Shown: positions 19,601 to 35,404 of the stretch, piece by piece
How positions within the stretch are numbered: the first letter of the stretch is position 1
How the letters are laid out: each line of letters opens with the position of its first letter
DNA from: Spirochaetaceae bacterium
Lineage (GTDB): Bacteria > Spirochaetota > Spirochaetia > Treponematales > Rectinemataceae
Length of the DNA: 64,000 nt
Assembly (NCBI GenBank): GCA_026418115.1
Contig: JAOABY010000003.1
Span: forward strand, 2,503 to 66,502
Direction: 5' to 3'
Position numbers and translations under genes: made by a program
The notes under the pieces: generated by a model
The model's database searches: none
Seen by the model: only the letters and a program-made list of their open reading frames with translations
Told to the model about the DNA's origin: nothing

Positions 19601-20254
19601 CGCCTTACAAAAGAGATCAACTATTGGGACCACCGCGCCGAGGAGCTCAAGGCCCAGGAACGTGCCGGAAAGCCCAACGCCCGTCTCAACTCCGAAGAAG
19701 CCCGCAAACGTGCCGACCAGCTTCAGGAACGGCTCAGAACCCGACTGCACCAGCTCGACCTTGAAGCCCAGATTGCCCCTCTGCCACCAGTGCTGGTTGG
19801 AGGATTCCTGGTGATACCGATGGGACTCCTGCGTGTCATGAGCGGCCAGCCGCCTGCAGCAGGTCCAGCAATCGACACACAGGAAGCAGCGGCACGCGCC
19901 CGCGCCATTGTGATGGACATCGAGCGCTCGCTTGGCTATGAGCCAGTTGACCGCGAATTTGAGAAAGTGGGATACGATATTGAAAGCCGCATCCCCGGCA
20001 CCGGACGGCTCCGCCTCATCGAAGTGAAAGGGCGCATTTCCGGCGCACGCACGCTCACCGTCACCAGAAACGAAATCCTTTACTCCCTCAACAAACCGGA
20101 CGATTACATTCTCGCCATCGTCGAGTTCTTTGACGATGGCTCACATAACGTGCACTACATCCGCCGTCCCTTCCAGCGTGAGCCTGATTTCCTCGTCACC
20201 AGCGTGGAGTACGATTTTGCGGGGCTGCTGGCTCGGGCTGAGGAGCCACGATAA
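16700..20254 (+). CDS. SNF2-family DEAD/DEAH helicase with C-terminal DUF3883-like domain (putative defence)
   Basis: [94 protein letters not shown]; C-term [36 protein letters not shown]. Confidence 0.93.
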   Translation: [1184 protein letters not shown]

Positions 20255-20538
20255 ACGATAGAGATCGAATACAAGGAAATGAAATAAGGAAATTGATAAT
20301 TTGTAGAGTCAAATACCTAATTTTTATTTATATCTGTGGAATTGAGAGCCATTACTTCAGAAAAATTCATGAGGTTCAAAAAAGCGCATGCGCCGACAGC
20401 CCGGGCAGCTGCGTACCCGGAAGCAACTTTCCAGTTCATAACCTTCGTAGCAACGGCGAATTTTTCTTATTTATAATCTTAACACAGCTATATTGTTTTT
20501 ATATCTATCATTAATAATTTATGTACCATTAGACAGCA

Positions 20539-20641
20539 TTTCATATGCTTATTATTACATTCTATTGTCTATTCATTATATTACAGCTATTTATTACATT
20601 TTGTAACATTAAGCTTGATTTTATATGCTTATTGTTACATA
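20539..20641. repeat. Two near-identical 23-bp repeats 80 bp apart upstream of the ATPase gene
   Basis: TTTCATATGCTTATTATTACATT (20539-20561) and TTTTATATGCTTATTGTTACATA (20619-20641). Confidence 0.6.
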
Positions 20642-20665
20642 CTTGGCCCATAGGGGCAAAAACAT

Positions 20666-22101
20666 ATGAAACGATCACTGGAAATTCCACAGGAAGAGGT
20701 CAGACAGAGATTTATTCTCGATAATCCATGGTGGCAGTATGGGCTTGATTTCGAAAACGAAGAACGGAATTGGCCACGAAGGTCGTATTTTAGCTCCTTT
20801 TCAGCGTTAGCCATGAATAGGGATGTTCGGCGTGCGCTGGTCCTCATTGGCCCCAGACGAGTAGGCAAAACAGTAATGCTGCGGCAATGTATCCGAAGTC
20901 TGCTTGAACATGGTGTTCAGGGAAAAGATATCCTCTTTCTCTCTCTTGATACACCCATCTATTCGGGCAGATCACTCGAGAACCTCCTCCAGATTTTTCT
21001 GGAAATGCATGATCATCGTGTCAGCTCCAGGCTATGGGTCATCTTTGATGAAATTCAGTATCTCAAAGACTGGAGTATCCATTTAAAATCACTCGTTGAT
21101 AGCTATGGCTCGATTCGATTCATCGCAAGTGGCTCAGCAGCCGCAGCCTTGAAAATGAAAAGCATCGAATCCGGTGCAGGAAGATTTACCGATTTTTTTC
21201 TGCCGCCGCTCACATTTTCAGAATTCCTTCATTTTATTGATAAGGAAGCAGAACTTATTCAGGTCGTCAATTCTGACCAAAATGGAATTCCAACGTATTC
21301 CTGCTCAGACATTCATACATTGAATGAATTATTCATTGATTATCTCAATTTCGGTGGGTTCCCTGAAGCAGTTATGAACCAGGCAATCAGAGAAAACCCT
21401 GTACGATTCTTACGTCAGGATATTGTAGACAAAGTGCTTCTAAAAGATATCCCCAGTCTGTATGGAATTTCTGATACCCCTGAATTGAATCGGTTTTTCA
21501 ATGTTCTTGCCTACAATACCGCACGGGAATTCAGTCTGGAAGACCTCGCCCGGCATTCTGGAATAGAAAAATACAGGATCAGTGAATATTTTGAATACTT
21601 CGAATCGGCATATCTTATTAAAAGACTGCATCGCATCGACGATAATGCAAGGCGACTGAAACGCGCACGAAGCTTCAAGGTGCATCTGACCAATCCATCG
21701 ATGAGAAGCGCTCTGTTTGGCCCATTAAAGGACAATGACGAAGCAACTGGCTACGCAGCCGAGTCGGCAGTGTGGAGTCAATGGCTGCATCAGCAGGGCA
21801 TGGATGGTGCGCTCTGCTATGCTCGATGGAAGGAAGGGAGAAAGACGTTGGAGGTTGATCTAGTAAATGTTGATCTAGCCACGCAGAATCCAGTTTCAGC
21901 AGTGGAAGTAAAATGGTCTGATCGGGTGGTAGACCACCCAGAGGAATGGAGAGGCATCGCTGAACTTGCCTCCCGCTACAACCTGGGTCATAATGCCATT
22001 ATCACGACAAAAACATATAATGGAACTATCAGAGCGGGCTGCCTGACGCTGCAATGCATCCCCACGGCCCTGTACTGCTACACGGTTGCAAAGGAATCAT
22101 C

Positions 22102-22105
<4 letters not shown>
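20666..22105 (+). CDS. AAA_14/DUF4143-type ATPase
   Basis: [25 protein letters not shown] Walker [16 protein letters not shown]-term [11 protein letters not shown]...[19 protein letters not shown]...AVEVKWSD. Confidence 0.88.
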
Positions 22106-25013
<2,908 letters not shown>

Positions 25014-25014
<1 letters not shown>

Positions 25015-25712
25015 TGCGCCATTCGAGAAACAAGGTCATGGACATGTTAGAAAAAAATGCTATAATTTCTAACATGAGCTTTAAAGATAGTGGTGAAAAA
25101 AACCTTCCACAGAAAATACTTAGAAGAGTATGGCGTAGAGGCAGGGGTTCCGTATTTACCGCTGACGACTTTGCCGATTTGGGCGAAAGGGCCTTCATCG
25201 ATATCGCTCTATCACGTCTTGCAAAGCAAGGTAAAATTCGGCGTATTGCGCGAGGATTGTATGATTACCCTGTAGTACATCCCGAATTGGGAGCAATGAG
25301 CCCATCCCTTGAATCGATCGCCAAAGCACTGGCTGCATCAGAAAAAATTCGACTTCAGCCTTCGGGTGCCTATGCTGCCAATCTGCTCGGACTTTCTGAA
25401 CAGGTGCCCATGAAGATCATCTTTCTCACCGATGGACCATCAAAGAAGATTAAAATTGATAATCGTGAGCTCATTTTCAAACGAACCACACCAAAAAACA
25501 TGGCTGCTGCAGGGAGACTGGGCGGCATCATCATCCAGGCACTTCGGTATCTTGGAAAAGATGCGATAACCCCAGCCGTGCAAGCTCGATTACTCGCTGT
25601 CATACCTCCAGATCAGAGAGAGAATGTGCTGAAGGATCTCCTGTCAGCTCCAATATGGATCAGATCACTGGTGACATCATTATTGCTTAAGGAGCATACA
25701 TCTGATGGTTGA
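25014..25712 (+). CDS. DUF6088/AbiEi-like antitoxin (alternative start 25074)
   Basis: GSVFTADDFADLGERAFIDIALSRLAKQGKIRRIARGLYDYPVVHPELGAMSPSLESIAKALA; precedes AbiEii-like gene with 8-bp overlap. Confidence 0.82.
25039..25076 (+). promoter_or_regulatory. Internal TA promoter with 11-bp inverted-repeat operator
   Basis: TGGACA (25039-25044), N16, TATAAT (25061-25066); CATGTTAGAAA (25043-25053) and TTTCTAACATG (25066-25076). Confidence 0.65.
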
Positions 25713-26739
25713 TCAGCAATTCTTTACAAAACAATTCCAGACATCATTGATTGAAGAAACCGCTGCGCGCCTTGGCTTGCCCCCTGTAAGCGTCGAGAAG
25801 GATTGGTGGGTATGTGTGGTGCTTGAAGCACTGTATGCAGACTCAACATTGCACAGCATTCTCACCTTCAAGGGTGGAACATCCCTGTCAAAGGCCTTCG
25901 GGCTTATCAGGCGATTTTCTGAAGACATCGATATTGTGGTAGATCGCAGGTATTTAGGATTCACGGAGAGTCGCGATCCGGAAATGTCACAGAGTCGGAG
26001 CGATCAGAAAAGGCTCGTCGATGCACTCAAAAAGTCCTGTGCTGACTTTATCGAACAACGCATTGTTCCTTCACTCCAGCAATACATCGAAACATTCGTG
26101 AGCAATTCCCGTTGTGCGATAGGGCTCGACCCGCATGATCAGGACAGACAAACGGTACTCGTGTCGTATGAGACTCAGTTTCGCTCGATTTCCAGTTCCT
26201 ATATTGCTCCTCAGGTAAAAATTGAAATGGGAGCTCGCTCGGGAGATGAACCGACATACGAAAAGAACATCAGATCGATGGTCTTCGAAGTATTCCGAGA
26301 CAGACCCTGGGCGTATGATTTTTCTGTAAGAACACTCGATCCAGCACGCACATTTCTTGAAAAAGCCTGTCTCATCCATGAAGAAAACCTTCGCCCCCTC
26401 GATAAGCAGATTAAGACTCGTATGTCACGTCATCTCTATGACCTCTATTGCCTGCATATTGCAGAAATTGGCAAAAAAGCCATAACCGACAGAGCCTTGC
26501 TGTCTCGAGTCATCATAAACAGAACAACGTATTTCCATTACCCATGGCTGGATTACGATAGTATGAAACCAGGCAGGTTTATGCTTATTCCGCCTGATGA
26601 GAGGATTGATTTCTGGCAATCTGATTATGATACACTACAGAAGGAAATGATTGTGGGTAATGCACCATCATTTTCGGAAATTCTATCAGCATTGAGAATG
26701 ATTCAAAATGAAATGAATGCAGAGAGAGAACATTCATGA
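25705..26739 (+). CDS. AbiEii/AbiGii-like nucleotidyltransferase toxin
   Basis: [55 protein letters not shown]. Confidence 0.92.
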   Translation: MVDQQFFTKQFQTSLIEETAARLGLPPVSVEKDWWVCVVLEALYADSTLHSILTFKGGTSLSKAFGLIRRFSEDIDIVVDRRYLGFTESRDPEMSQSRSDQKRLVDALKKSCADFIEQRIVPSLQQYIETFVSNSRCAIGLDPHDQDRQTVLVSYETQFRSISSSYIAPQVKIEMGARSGDEPTYEKNIRSMVFEVFRDRPWAYDFSVRTLDPARTFLEKACLIHEENLRPLDKQIKTRMSRHLYDLYCLHIAEIGKKAITDRALLSRVIINRTTYFHYPWLDYDSMKPGRFMLIPPDERIDFWQSDYDTLQKEMIVGNAPSFSEILSALRMIQNEMNAEREHS

Positions 26740-26755
26740 TGCAAAGGACCCAACT

Positions 26756-30067
<3,312 letters not shown>

Positions 30068-30200
30068 ATTACAGGGGTGTCTGCCTTCCTTCCACTTGTT
30101 GCACACTCCTCGGTTTCAATGCAGTTATCCTTGCCTCATCTGTTGTACTTACCAAGTGTCTGTGAATCAATTATCATCATTGCGTGGAGATGTGGCGTTT

Positions 30201-32114
30201 ATGATCAAAATGCTCATCATTGTGCCCTATGAAGAGCTTTACAAAACTGTCGAAGAGTACATTCAGCACATCGACATGAGAAATGTAGAGGTAAGACTCG
30301 ATCACCTCTTCGGCAGTGAGGCAAAGACCATTAAGAACTGCGACTACGATATCGTGGTAGCGCGAGGCATGACCGCCAAGGCGATCGCACGTGCGAATCC
30401 ACACGTGCATATGGTCGAAATATCAATATCCATCAGTGACCTGATTGAAGCGCTCCTCAAGTGCCGCGAGATCGATAATGGTGCAGGGGTTGGGGTGATT
30501 CTTACCGATCCTGGTATCTGTGACCCCTTTCTTCTTCAAGATCTGCTCGGCATACCGATTTTCCTTCGACAGGCTGAAGACGAGGCTGAACTCTATTCAG
30601 CGATCTCGGAGCTTTATGACCTTGGTGTACGTACTTTTATAGGTGGCCTTACGCTCTGCCGCCGCTGCGAAGACCTTGGCCTGCGCTATTTTCATATCAA
30701 ATCGGGTAAGGATGCCACAATTCGTGCCCTTAACGATGCGCTCGCTGCAGCGAATTCTCTCAACCGAGAACGCACAAGAACAAACCTCATCGCTACCGTA
30801 TTGAACAACGCTGAAGACGCCATGCTCGCCATCGACAGCTCGGGTGTTGTATTCGCATCCAACACACAAGCCTCAGCTCTCTTTCTGGGCGACAGATCCA
30901 AGTCTCTTGAGAGCATGTCACTTTCCCAGATCTTCCCCGAAACGGAGAGCGGAACCGTTTTAAGCGACCAAGGCGAAACTGGAGTGCTACGAACCGTGGG
31001 AGATCAACTTCTTTTAATTAAAAAGACACCTATCACGGTCGATGGTGAGCGCTACGGCATGCTGATAACCTGTCGCAATGTCGAAGCACTGCGCGAGACT
31101 GAGCGTACCATCCGCCAGGCACTCAGCAAGAAAGGCCTCATTGCGCACTACAACTTCACCGATATCATATTCAAAAGCCAGATCATGCGCACCACAATTG
31201 CGAGCGCATTCAAGTACAGTCAGGTTGACTCCAGCGTCTTTATAGTTGGTGAGACGGGGACCGGCAAAGAGCTTTTCGCTCAAAGTATCCACAACGCCAG
31301 CAAGCGCTGTGCCCAGCCATTCGTGGCAGTAAACTGCGCTGCTCTCCCTGAGCAACTGCTTGAAAGCGAACTATTCGGCTACACCGAAGGTTCCTTTTCT
31401 GGAGCAGCAAAAGGTGGTCGTATCGGACTCTTCGAACTTGCGCACAAGGGAACGATCTTTCTCGACGAAATTGGTGAAATGCCTTTGAGCCTTCAGGCAA
31501 AAATACTCCGGGTCCTCGAAGAGCGCGAAGTGCGACGCATAGGCGGAGACACTGTCGTACCTATCGATGTAAGGGTTATATCAGCAACCAATATCGACAT
31601 GCATGAAAAGTTGAGAACCGGTCAGTTCCGTCAGGATCTCTATTACAGGATCAACCTTCTCAATCTTGCAATACCACCTCTGCGTGAGCGCGCAGAGGAT
31701 ATTGAAATGCTTTTCTTTCACTTTATTAAGCGATTTGCAGCACGAGCCTCGGTGCATGAGCCGAAAATCGCCCCCGAAGCAATCGATGTGCTCATGCGGT
31801 ACCCTTGGAACGGCAATGTCCGCGAGCTCCGCAACCTTTGTGAGAGACTTGTAATTCTGAATGATGGAAATCCTGTGAATGCAGCCATGATTGAGGCAGC
31901 ACTCGATATTCCACGTGATAGTGCGAAACTTGAAAAGAACATTCAGAATCTCAACTCGCTCAGTTCCACGCCTTACACTCAGAGTGATAGCTTGACTGCC
32001 CGTTTCGCTGCCAGCGGTGTAAGCCACGCTGAATTTGCTGCTTCGATCGGCATGAGCCGAACCACTCTCTGGCGCAGATTGAAACAGGAGAAACAATTGT
32101 TTCAGAAATCTTGA
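30201..32114 (+). CDS. Sigma-54-dependent activator: PrpR N-terminal domain, PAS, AAA+, Fis-type HTH
   Basis: NCDYDIVVARGMTAKAIARANPHVHMVEISISISDLIEALLK (PrpR_N-like); GETGTGKELFAQSIHNASKR, ELFGYTEGSFSGAAKGGRIGLFELAHKGTIFLDEIGEM; C-term FAASIGMSRTTLWRRLK. Confidence 0.93.
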   Translation: MIKMLIIVPYEELYKTVEEYIQHIDMRNVEVRLDHLFGSEAKTIKNCDYDIVVARGMTAKAIARANPHVHMVEISISISDLIEALLKCREIDNGAGVGVILTDPGICDPFLLQDLLGIPIFLRQAEDEAELYSAISELYDLGVRTFIGGLTLCRRCEDLGLRYFHIKSGKDATIRALNDALAAANSLNRERTRTNLIATVLNNAEDAMLAIDSSGVVFASNTQASALFLGDRSKSLESMSLSQIFPETESGTVLSDQGETGVLRTVGDQLLLIKKTPITVDGERYGMLITCRNVEALRETERTIRQALSKKGLIAHYNFTDIIFKSQIMRTTIASAFKYSQVDSSVFIVGETGTGKELFAQSIHNASKRCAQPFVAVNCAALPEQLLESELFGYTEGSFSGAAKGGRIGLFELAHKGTIFLDEIGEMPLSLQAKILRVLEEREVRRIGGDTVVPIDVRVISATNIDMHEKLRTGQFRQDLYYRINLLNLAIPPLRERAEDIEMLFFHFIKRFAARASVHEPKIAPEAIDVLMRYPWNGNVRELRNLCERLVILNDGNPVNAAMIEAALDIPRDSAKLEKNIQNLNSLSSTPYTQSDSLTARFAASGVSHAEFAASIGMSRTTLWRRLKQEKQLFQKS

Positions 32115-32142
32115 AACATTTGTTTCATATCTGAAACAAATG
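32080..32142. promoter_or_regulatory. Putative enhancer/UAS: five alternating TGAAACA/TGTTTCA half-sites
   Basis: TGAAACA at 32080, 32112, 32132; TGTTTCA at 32098, 32121; includes perfect inverted repeat CATTTGTTTCA-TATC-TGAAACAAATG (32117-32142). Confidence 0.75.
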
Positions 32143-32258
32143 CCTCATTACTTACCCTTCTTTGGCTATCAACGTTGCATGACCTTCTTCTAATTATAAA
32201 CACGCAATTCATTGCCAGTCTAATAAATATCTTTTTATTTTCCATGAAATAAAAAATC

Positions 32259-32274
32259 TGGCACGTCTTTTGCT
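32259..32274 (+). promoter_or_regulatory. Sigma-54 (-24/-12) promoter
   Basis: TGGCACGTCTTTTGCT matches TGGCACG-N4-TTGCW with GG-N10-GC spacing. Confidence 0.9.
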
Positions 32275-32327
32275 TATTATTCAATGCTCACTATAATCAT
32301 GCACCATCGAAATGGAGAGGAAACCGA

Positions 32328-33347
32328 ATGTCGAATACACCAATCATTGGCGTATTGCTGGGTGATGGAGCGGGTGTTGGCCCTGAACTTGTGGCAAAAC
32401 TATGCGCATCGCATTTCTTTGACAATCTCTGTAGGCCGATTCTCATTGGCGACGCTCGTGTACTCGAACTCGGCATGAAAGTCGCGAAAGTCTCCTTTCC
32501 CTATCAAATCATAAAGAAGACGTCAGAAGCTGACTGGTCGCACGCAATCCCCATTCTCGACCAGAAGGATCTAGACCCCGCTACCGATTTCAGGATTGGT
32601 GAACTGAGCGTAAATAGTGGCGCTGCCTGTCTCCATATGCTCGAGGTAGGGGTCGATCTCTTTCAAAGGAAGGAAATCCACGGATTTTGTTTCGCACCAC
32701 TCAACAAGGCAGCGATGAAGATGGCCGGCTGTCCCTATGAGAGCGAACACCACTACCTTGCTCATCTTTTCGGGCATACAGGTCCTTTCGGCGAAATCAA
32801 CGTGGTGGGCAATCTCTGGACAACACGGACCACGAGTCACATCCCTATAAAGGAAGTGAGCCAGAATCTCACACCTGAATCAATTGGCAGAGCCATACGC
32901 CTGGCGGACACCTCACTGAAGCGGGCCGGCATTGTTCGACCTCGGATAGCTCTTGCAGCCCTCAACCCTCATGCGGGAGAAAATGGCCTGTGCGGGCGTG
33001 AGGAAATCGACATAATCGCACCAACCATCAAAGCCGCACGCGCTGATGGTATCGACGCCTATGGTCCCTACTCCTCGGATGTGCTCTTTATCAAGGCATT
33101 CGCTGGTGACTTTGACGCCGTTGTCACCATGTACCACGACCAGGGCCAGATCGCTCTTAAGCTGAAAGGATTCGACGAAGGGATTACCATCGCAGGGGGA
33201 TTGCCCGCACCTATAGTGACCTGTGGCCATGGTACAGCGTACGATATCGCTGGCAAAGGGATTGCCAGAACAGGCGCTCTGGAAAATGCCATTCGAATGA
33301 CCTGCCGCATGGCTCGCCACGCACTTGTAATGGAAGGATCGAAATGA
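32328..33347 (+). CDS. PdxA-family dehydrogenase (4-hydroxythreonine-4-phosphate dehydrogenase-like)
   Basis: IIGVLLGDGAGVGPELVAK...CPYESEHHYLAHLFG...ALNPHAGENGLCGREEIDIIAP...GPYSSDVLF...VTMYHDQGQIALKLKGF. Confidence 0.92.
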   Translation: MSNTPIIGVLLGDGAGVGPELVAKLCASHFFDNLCRPILIGDARVLELGMKVAKVSFPYQIIKKTSEADWSHAIPILDQKDLDPATDFRIGELSVNSGAACLHMLEVGVDLFQRKEIHGFCFAPLNKAAMKMAGCPYESEHHYLAHLFGHTGPFGEINVVGNLWTTRTTSHIPIKEVSQNLTPESIGRAIRLADTSLKRAGIVRPRIALAALNPHAGENGLCGREEIDIIAPTIKAARADGIDAYGPYSSDVLFIKAFAGDFDAVVTMYHDQGQIALKLKGFDEGITIAGGLPAPIVTCGHGTAYDIAGKGIARTGALENAIRMTCRMARHALVMEGSK

Positions 33348-33817
33348 GCACTGCATCGACAGAAAAAAGACATTTCAGTATCAATCAGATCATCCCGGTC
33401 GTTTCAGCCATTATTGCGATTGTATTCGTCTGGCTCGGACTTTCGAAGTACGGTTTCTGGAATGAACAGCAGGGACCTATGTCCGGCTTCTACCCCACCA
33501 TCATCGGCATAGGGCTTTTCCTTATGTCGATTGTCGGCTTCATATTCTCTTTCAAGGACAAGACGCCGATCTTTCCAGCAGATAGCTGGATGGCCGTTCT
33601 CGGAGCCTTGGGAATCATTGCGGCTTCCTTTCTGATTGGCCTTATTCCCAGTGCGGGAATCTATGTCATTCTGTGGCTCAGGTGGTACGAGAAACTATCC
33701 TGGAAAACCACGCTCTTAACCTTCGCCGTAATCATGGCGATAGTGATTGGCTGCTTTGTTCTGTGGCTTCAGGTACCATTCCCTCGAGGCATGATTCTCG
33801 ACGCAATCATGAAATAG
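33344..33817 (+). CDS. Tripartite tricarboxylate transporter small membrane subunit, TctB-like
   Basis: Four TM segments; GPMSGFYPTIIGIGLFLMSI; immediately precedes TctA. Confidence 0.8.
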   Translation: MSTASTEKRHFSINQIIPVVSAIIAIVFVWLGLSKYGFWNEQQGPMSGFYPTIIGIGLFLMSIVGFIFSFKDKTPIFPADSWMAVLGALGIIAASFLIGLIPSAGIYVILWLRWYEKLSWKTTLLTFAVIMAIVIGCFVLWLQVPFPRGMILDAIMK

Positions 33818-33827
33818 GAGACCACAG

Positions 33828-35345
33828 ATGGAAAATTTCGAGTTCTTGCTACATGGTTTTCAGGTTGTCTTTACACTGGAGAATCTTATTGCAACCCTGA
33901 TCGGGTGCTTGCTTGGTCTCATTATAGGTGCGATGCCTGGAATAGGCTCACTGGCAGGCTGCGCTCTCCTTTTGCCGCTGACCTACAGGTTCAACCCCAC
34001 TACCGCAATCATTATGCTGGGAGGCCTCTATTACGCGAATATGTTTGGCGGGTCATTCAGCGCAATCCTCCTCAATATCCCCGGCGATACGCCAGCCATC
34101 ATGACTACGCTCGATGGTTATCCGATGGCTACGAAGAAAAAACGTCCCGGCCAGGCTCTGCTCACTGCGAATTTTTCATCTTTCATCGGCGGCTTCATCG
34201 GCATGATCATCCTGACCTTCACTGGGCCAGCGCTTGCGAATGTTGGGCTGAAGTTTGGCCCGGTCGAAATGACCACTCTTCTCCTCTTCGCAATGACCTC
34301 AATTGGCTGGCTTGTAGGCGAGAATCCGACGAAGGGCCTGATTCTGACACTCCTCGGAATGCTCGTGGCGAGCATGGGAATGGATACACTGACCGGAAGC
34401 CCACGATATGATTTCGGCAACGTGTATCTCCTGGGTGGCGTACCTTTCACACCCTTCGTGATTGGCATCGTTGGCTTCTCGCAGGTTATTCTGCTGATGG
34501 AGCAGCGCAACACAGCACCCAAACTTGTCACGGAAAAACTCACCCTTCGTGGCAGCATGATCACAAAACACGATGTAAAGAGGCTTGCTCTCCCGGCGAT
34601 ACGTGGTGGCATACTCGGTACCTTCGTAGGAGTGTTGCCTGGTGCTGGTGCAACCGCAGCATCGATCATGTCGTACTCTACCCAAAAGTCCTTTAAATCC
34701 GAAGAACCTCTCGGAACTGGGGCAATTGAGGGCATCGCCGCTAGCGAATCTGCCAACAATGGCGCAGCAGCAGGTGCCTTTGCGCCACTCCTTGCGCTTG
34801 GCATCCCTGGATCAGGTACTGGCGCTGTACTGCTTGGTGGCCTCATGCTGTGGGGTCTTAATCCTGGTCCTCTCCTTTTCAAGAATTCACCCGACTTCGC
34901 ATGGGGCCTCATCGCTTCGCTTTTCATCGCGAATGTCCTCGCACTCGCTGTATCGTGGGGCGTTATTCCTTTCCTTATAAAGATTCTCTCTGTTCCCACG
35001 AAACTGCTCATTCCCATAATCACAGTAGTCTGCATCGTAGGATCCTACAGCACGAGTAACTCGATGTATGGCGTCATTATAATGTTCATCTCTGGAGTGG
35101 TTGGCTATATCATGCAGAAATTTCAGTACTCTTATGCGCCTCTCCTCCTGGCTTTTGTGCTCTCTCCCATGCTCGAGTCAAATATGCGCAAGGCATTCAT
35201 CATTTCGCGCGGTTCTGTCCAAATTTTCGTTCAGAAGCCAATTTCGCTCGTGTTCCTCATTGCGATCGTGGGAATAGTACTCTTCCCTGTCGTTCGCTAT
35301 TTCCTCATGCGGATCGGGGTGATACAGCCGAAAACCGCCAGATGA
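33828..35345 (+). CDS. Tripartite tricarboxylate transporter large membrane subunit, TctA-like
   Basis: GAMPGIGSLAGCALLLPLTYRFNPTTAIIMLGGLYYANMFGGSFSAILLNIPGDTPAIMTTLDGYPMAKK-like signature. Confidence 0.96.
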   Translation: MENFEFLLHGFQVVFTLENLIATLIGCLLGLIIGAMPGIGSLAGCALLLPLTYRFNPTTAIIMLGGLYYANMFGGSFSAILLNIPGDTPAIMTTLDGYPMATKKKRPGQALLTANFSSFIGGFIGMIILTFTGPALANVGLKFGPVEMTTLLLFAMTSIGWLVGENPTKGLILTLLGMLVASMGMDTLTGSPRYDFGNVYLLGGVPFTPFVIGIVGFSQVILLMEQRNTAPKLVTEKLTLRGSMITKHDVKRLALPAIRGGILGTFVGVLPGAGATAASIMSYSTQKSFKSEEPLGTGAIEGIAASESANNGAAAGAFAPLLALGIPGSGTGAVLLGGLMLWGLNPGPLLFKNSPDFAWGLIASLFIANVLALAVSWGVIPFLIKILSVPTKLLIPIITVVCIVGSYSTSNSMYGVIIMFISGVVGYIMQKFQYSYAPLLLAFVLSPMLESNMRKAFIISRGSVQIFVQKPISLVFLIAIVGIVLFPVVRYFLMRIGVIQPKTAR

Positions 35346-35404
35346 CCGTCGCCAATACCGAACGTCGTTTGGTATTTGAATATTTTTTCAAGAAGGAGCC
35401 AAGA

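Noticed and set aside
34118-35035. 305-aa minus-strand ORF opposite tctA
   Set aside because: Antisense shadow; TctA signature is unambiguous on the plus strand.
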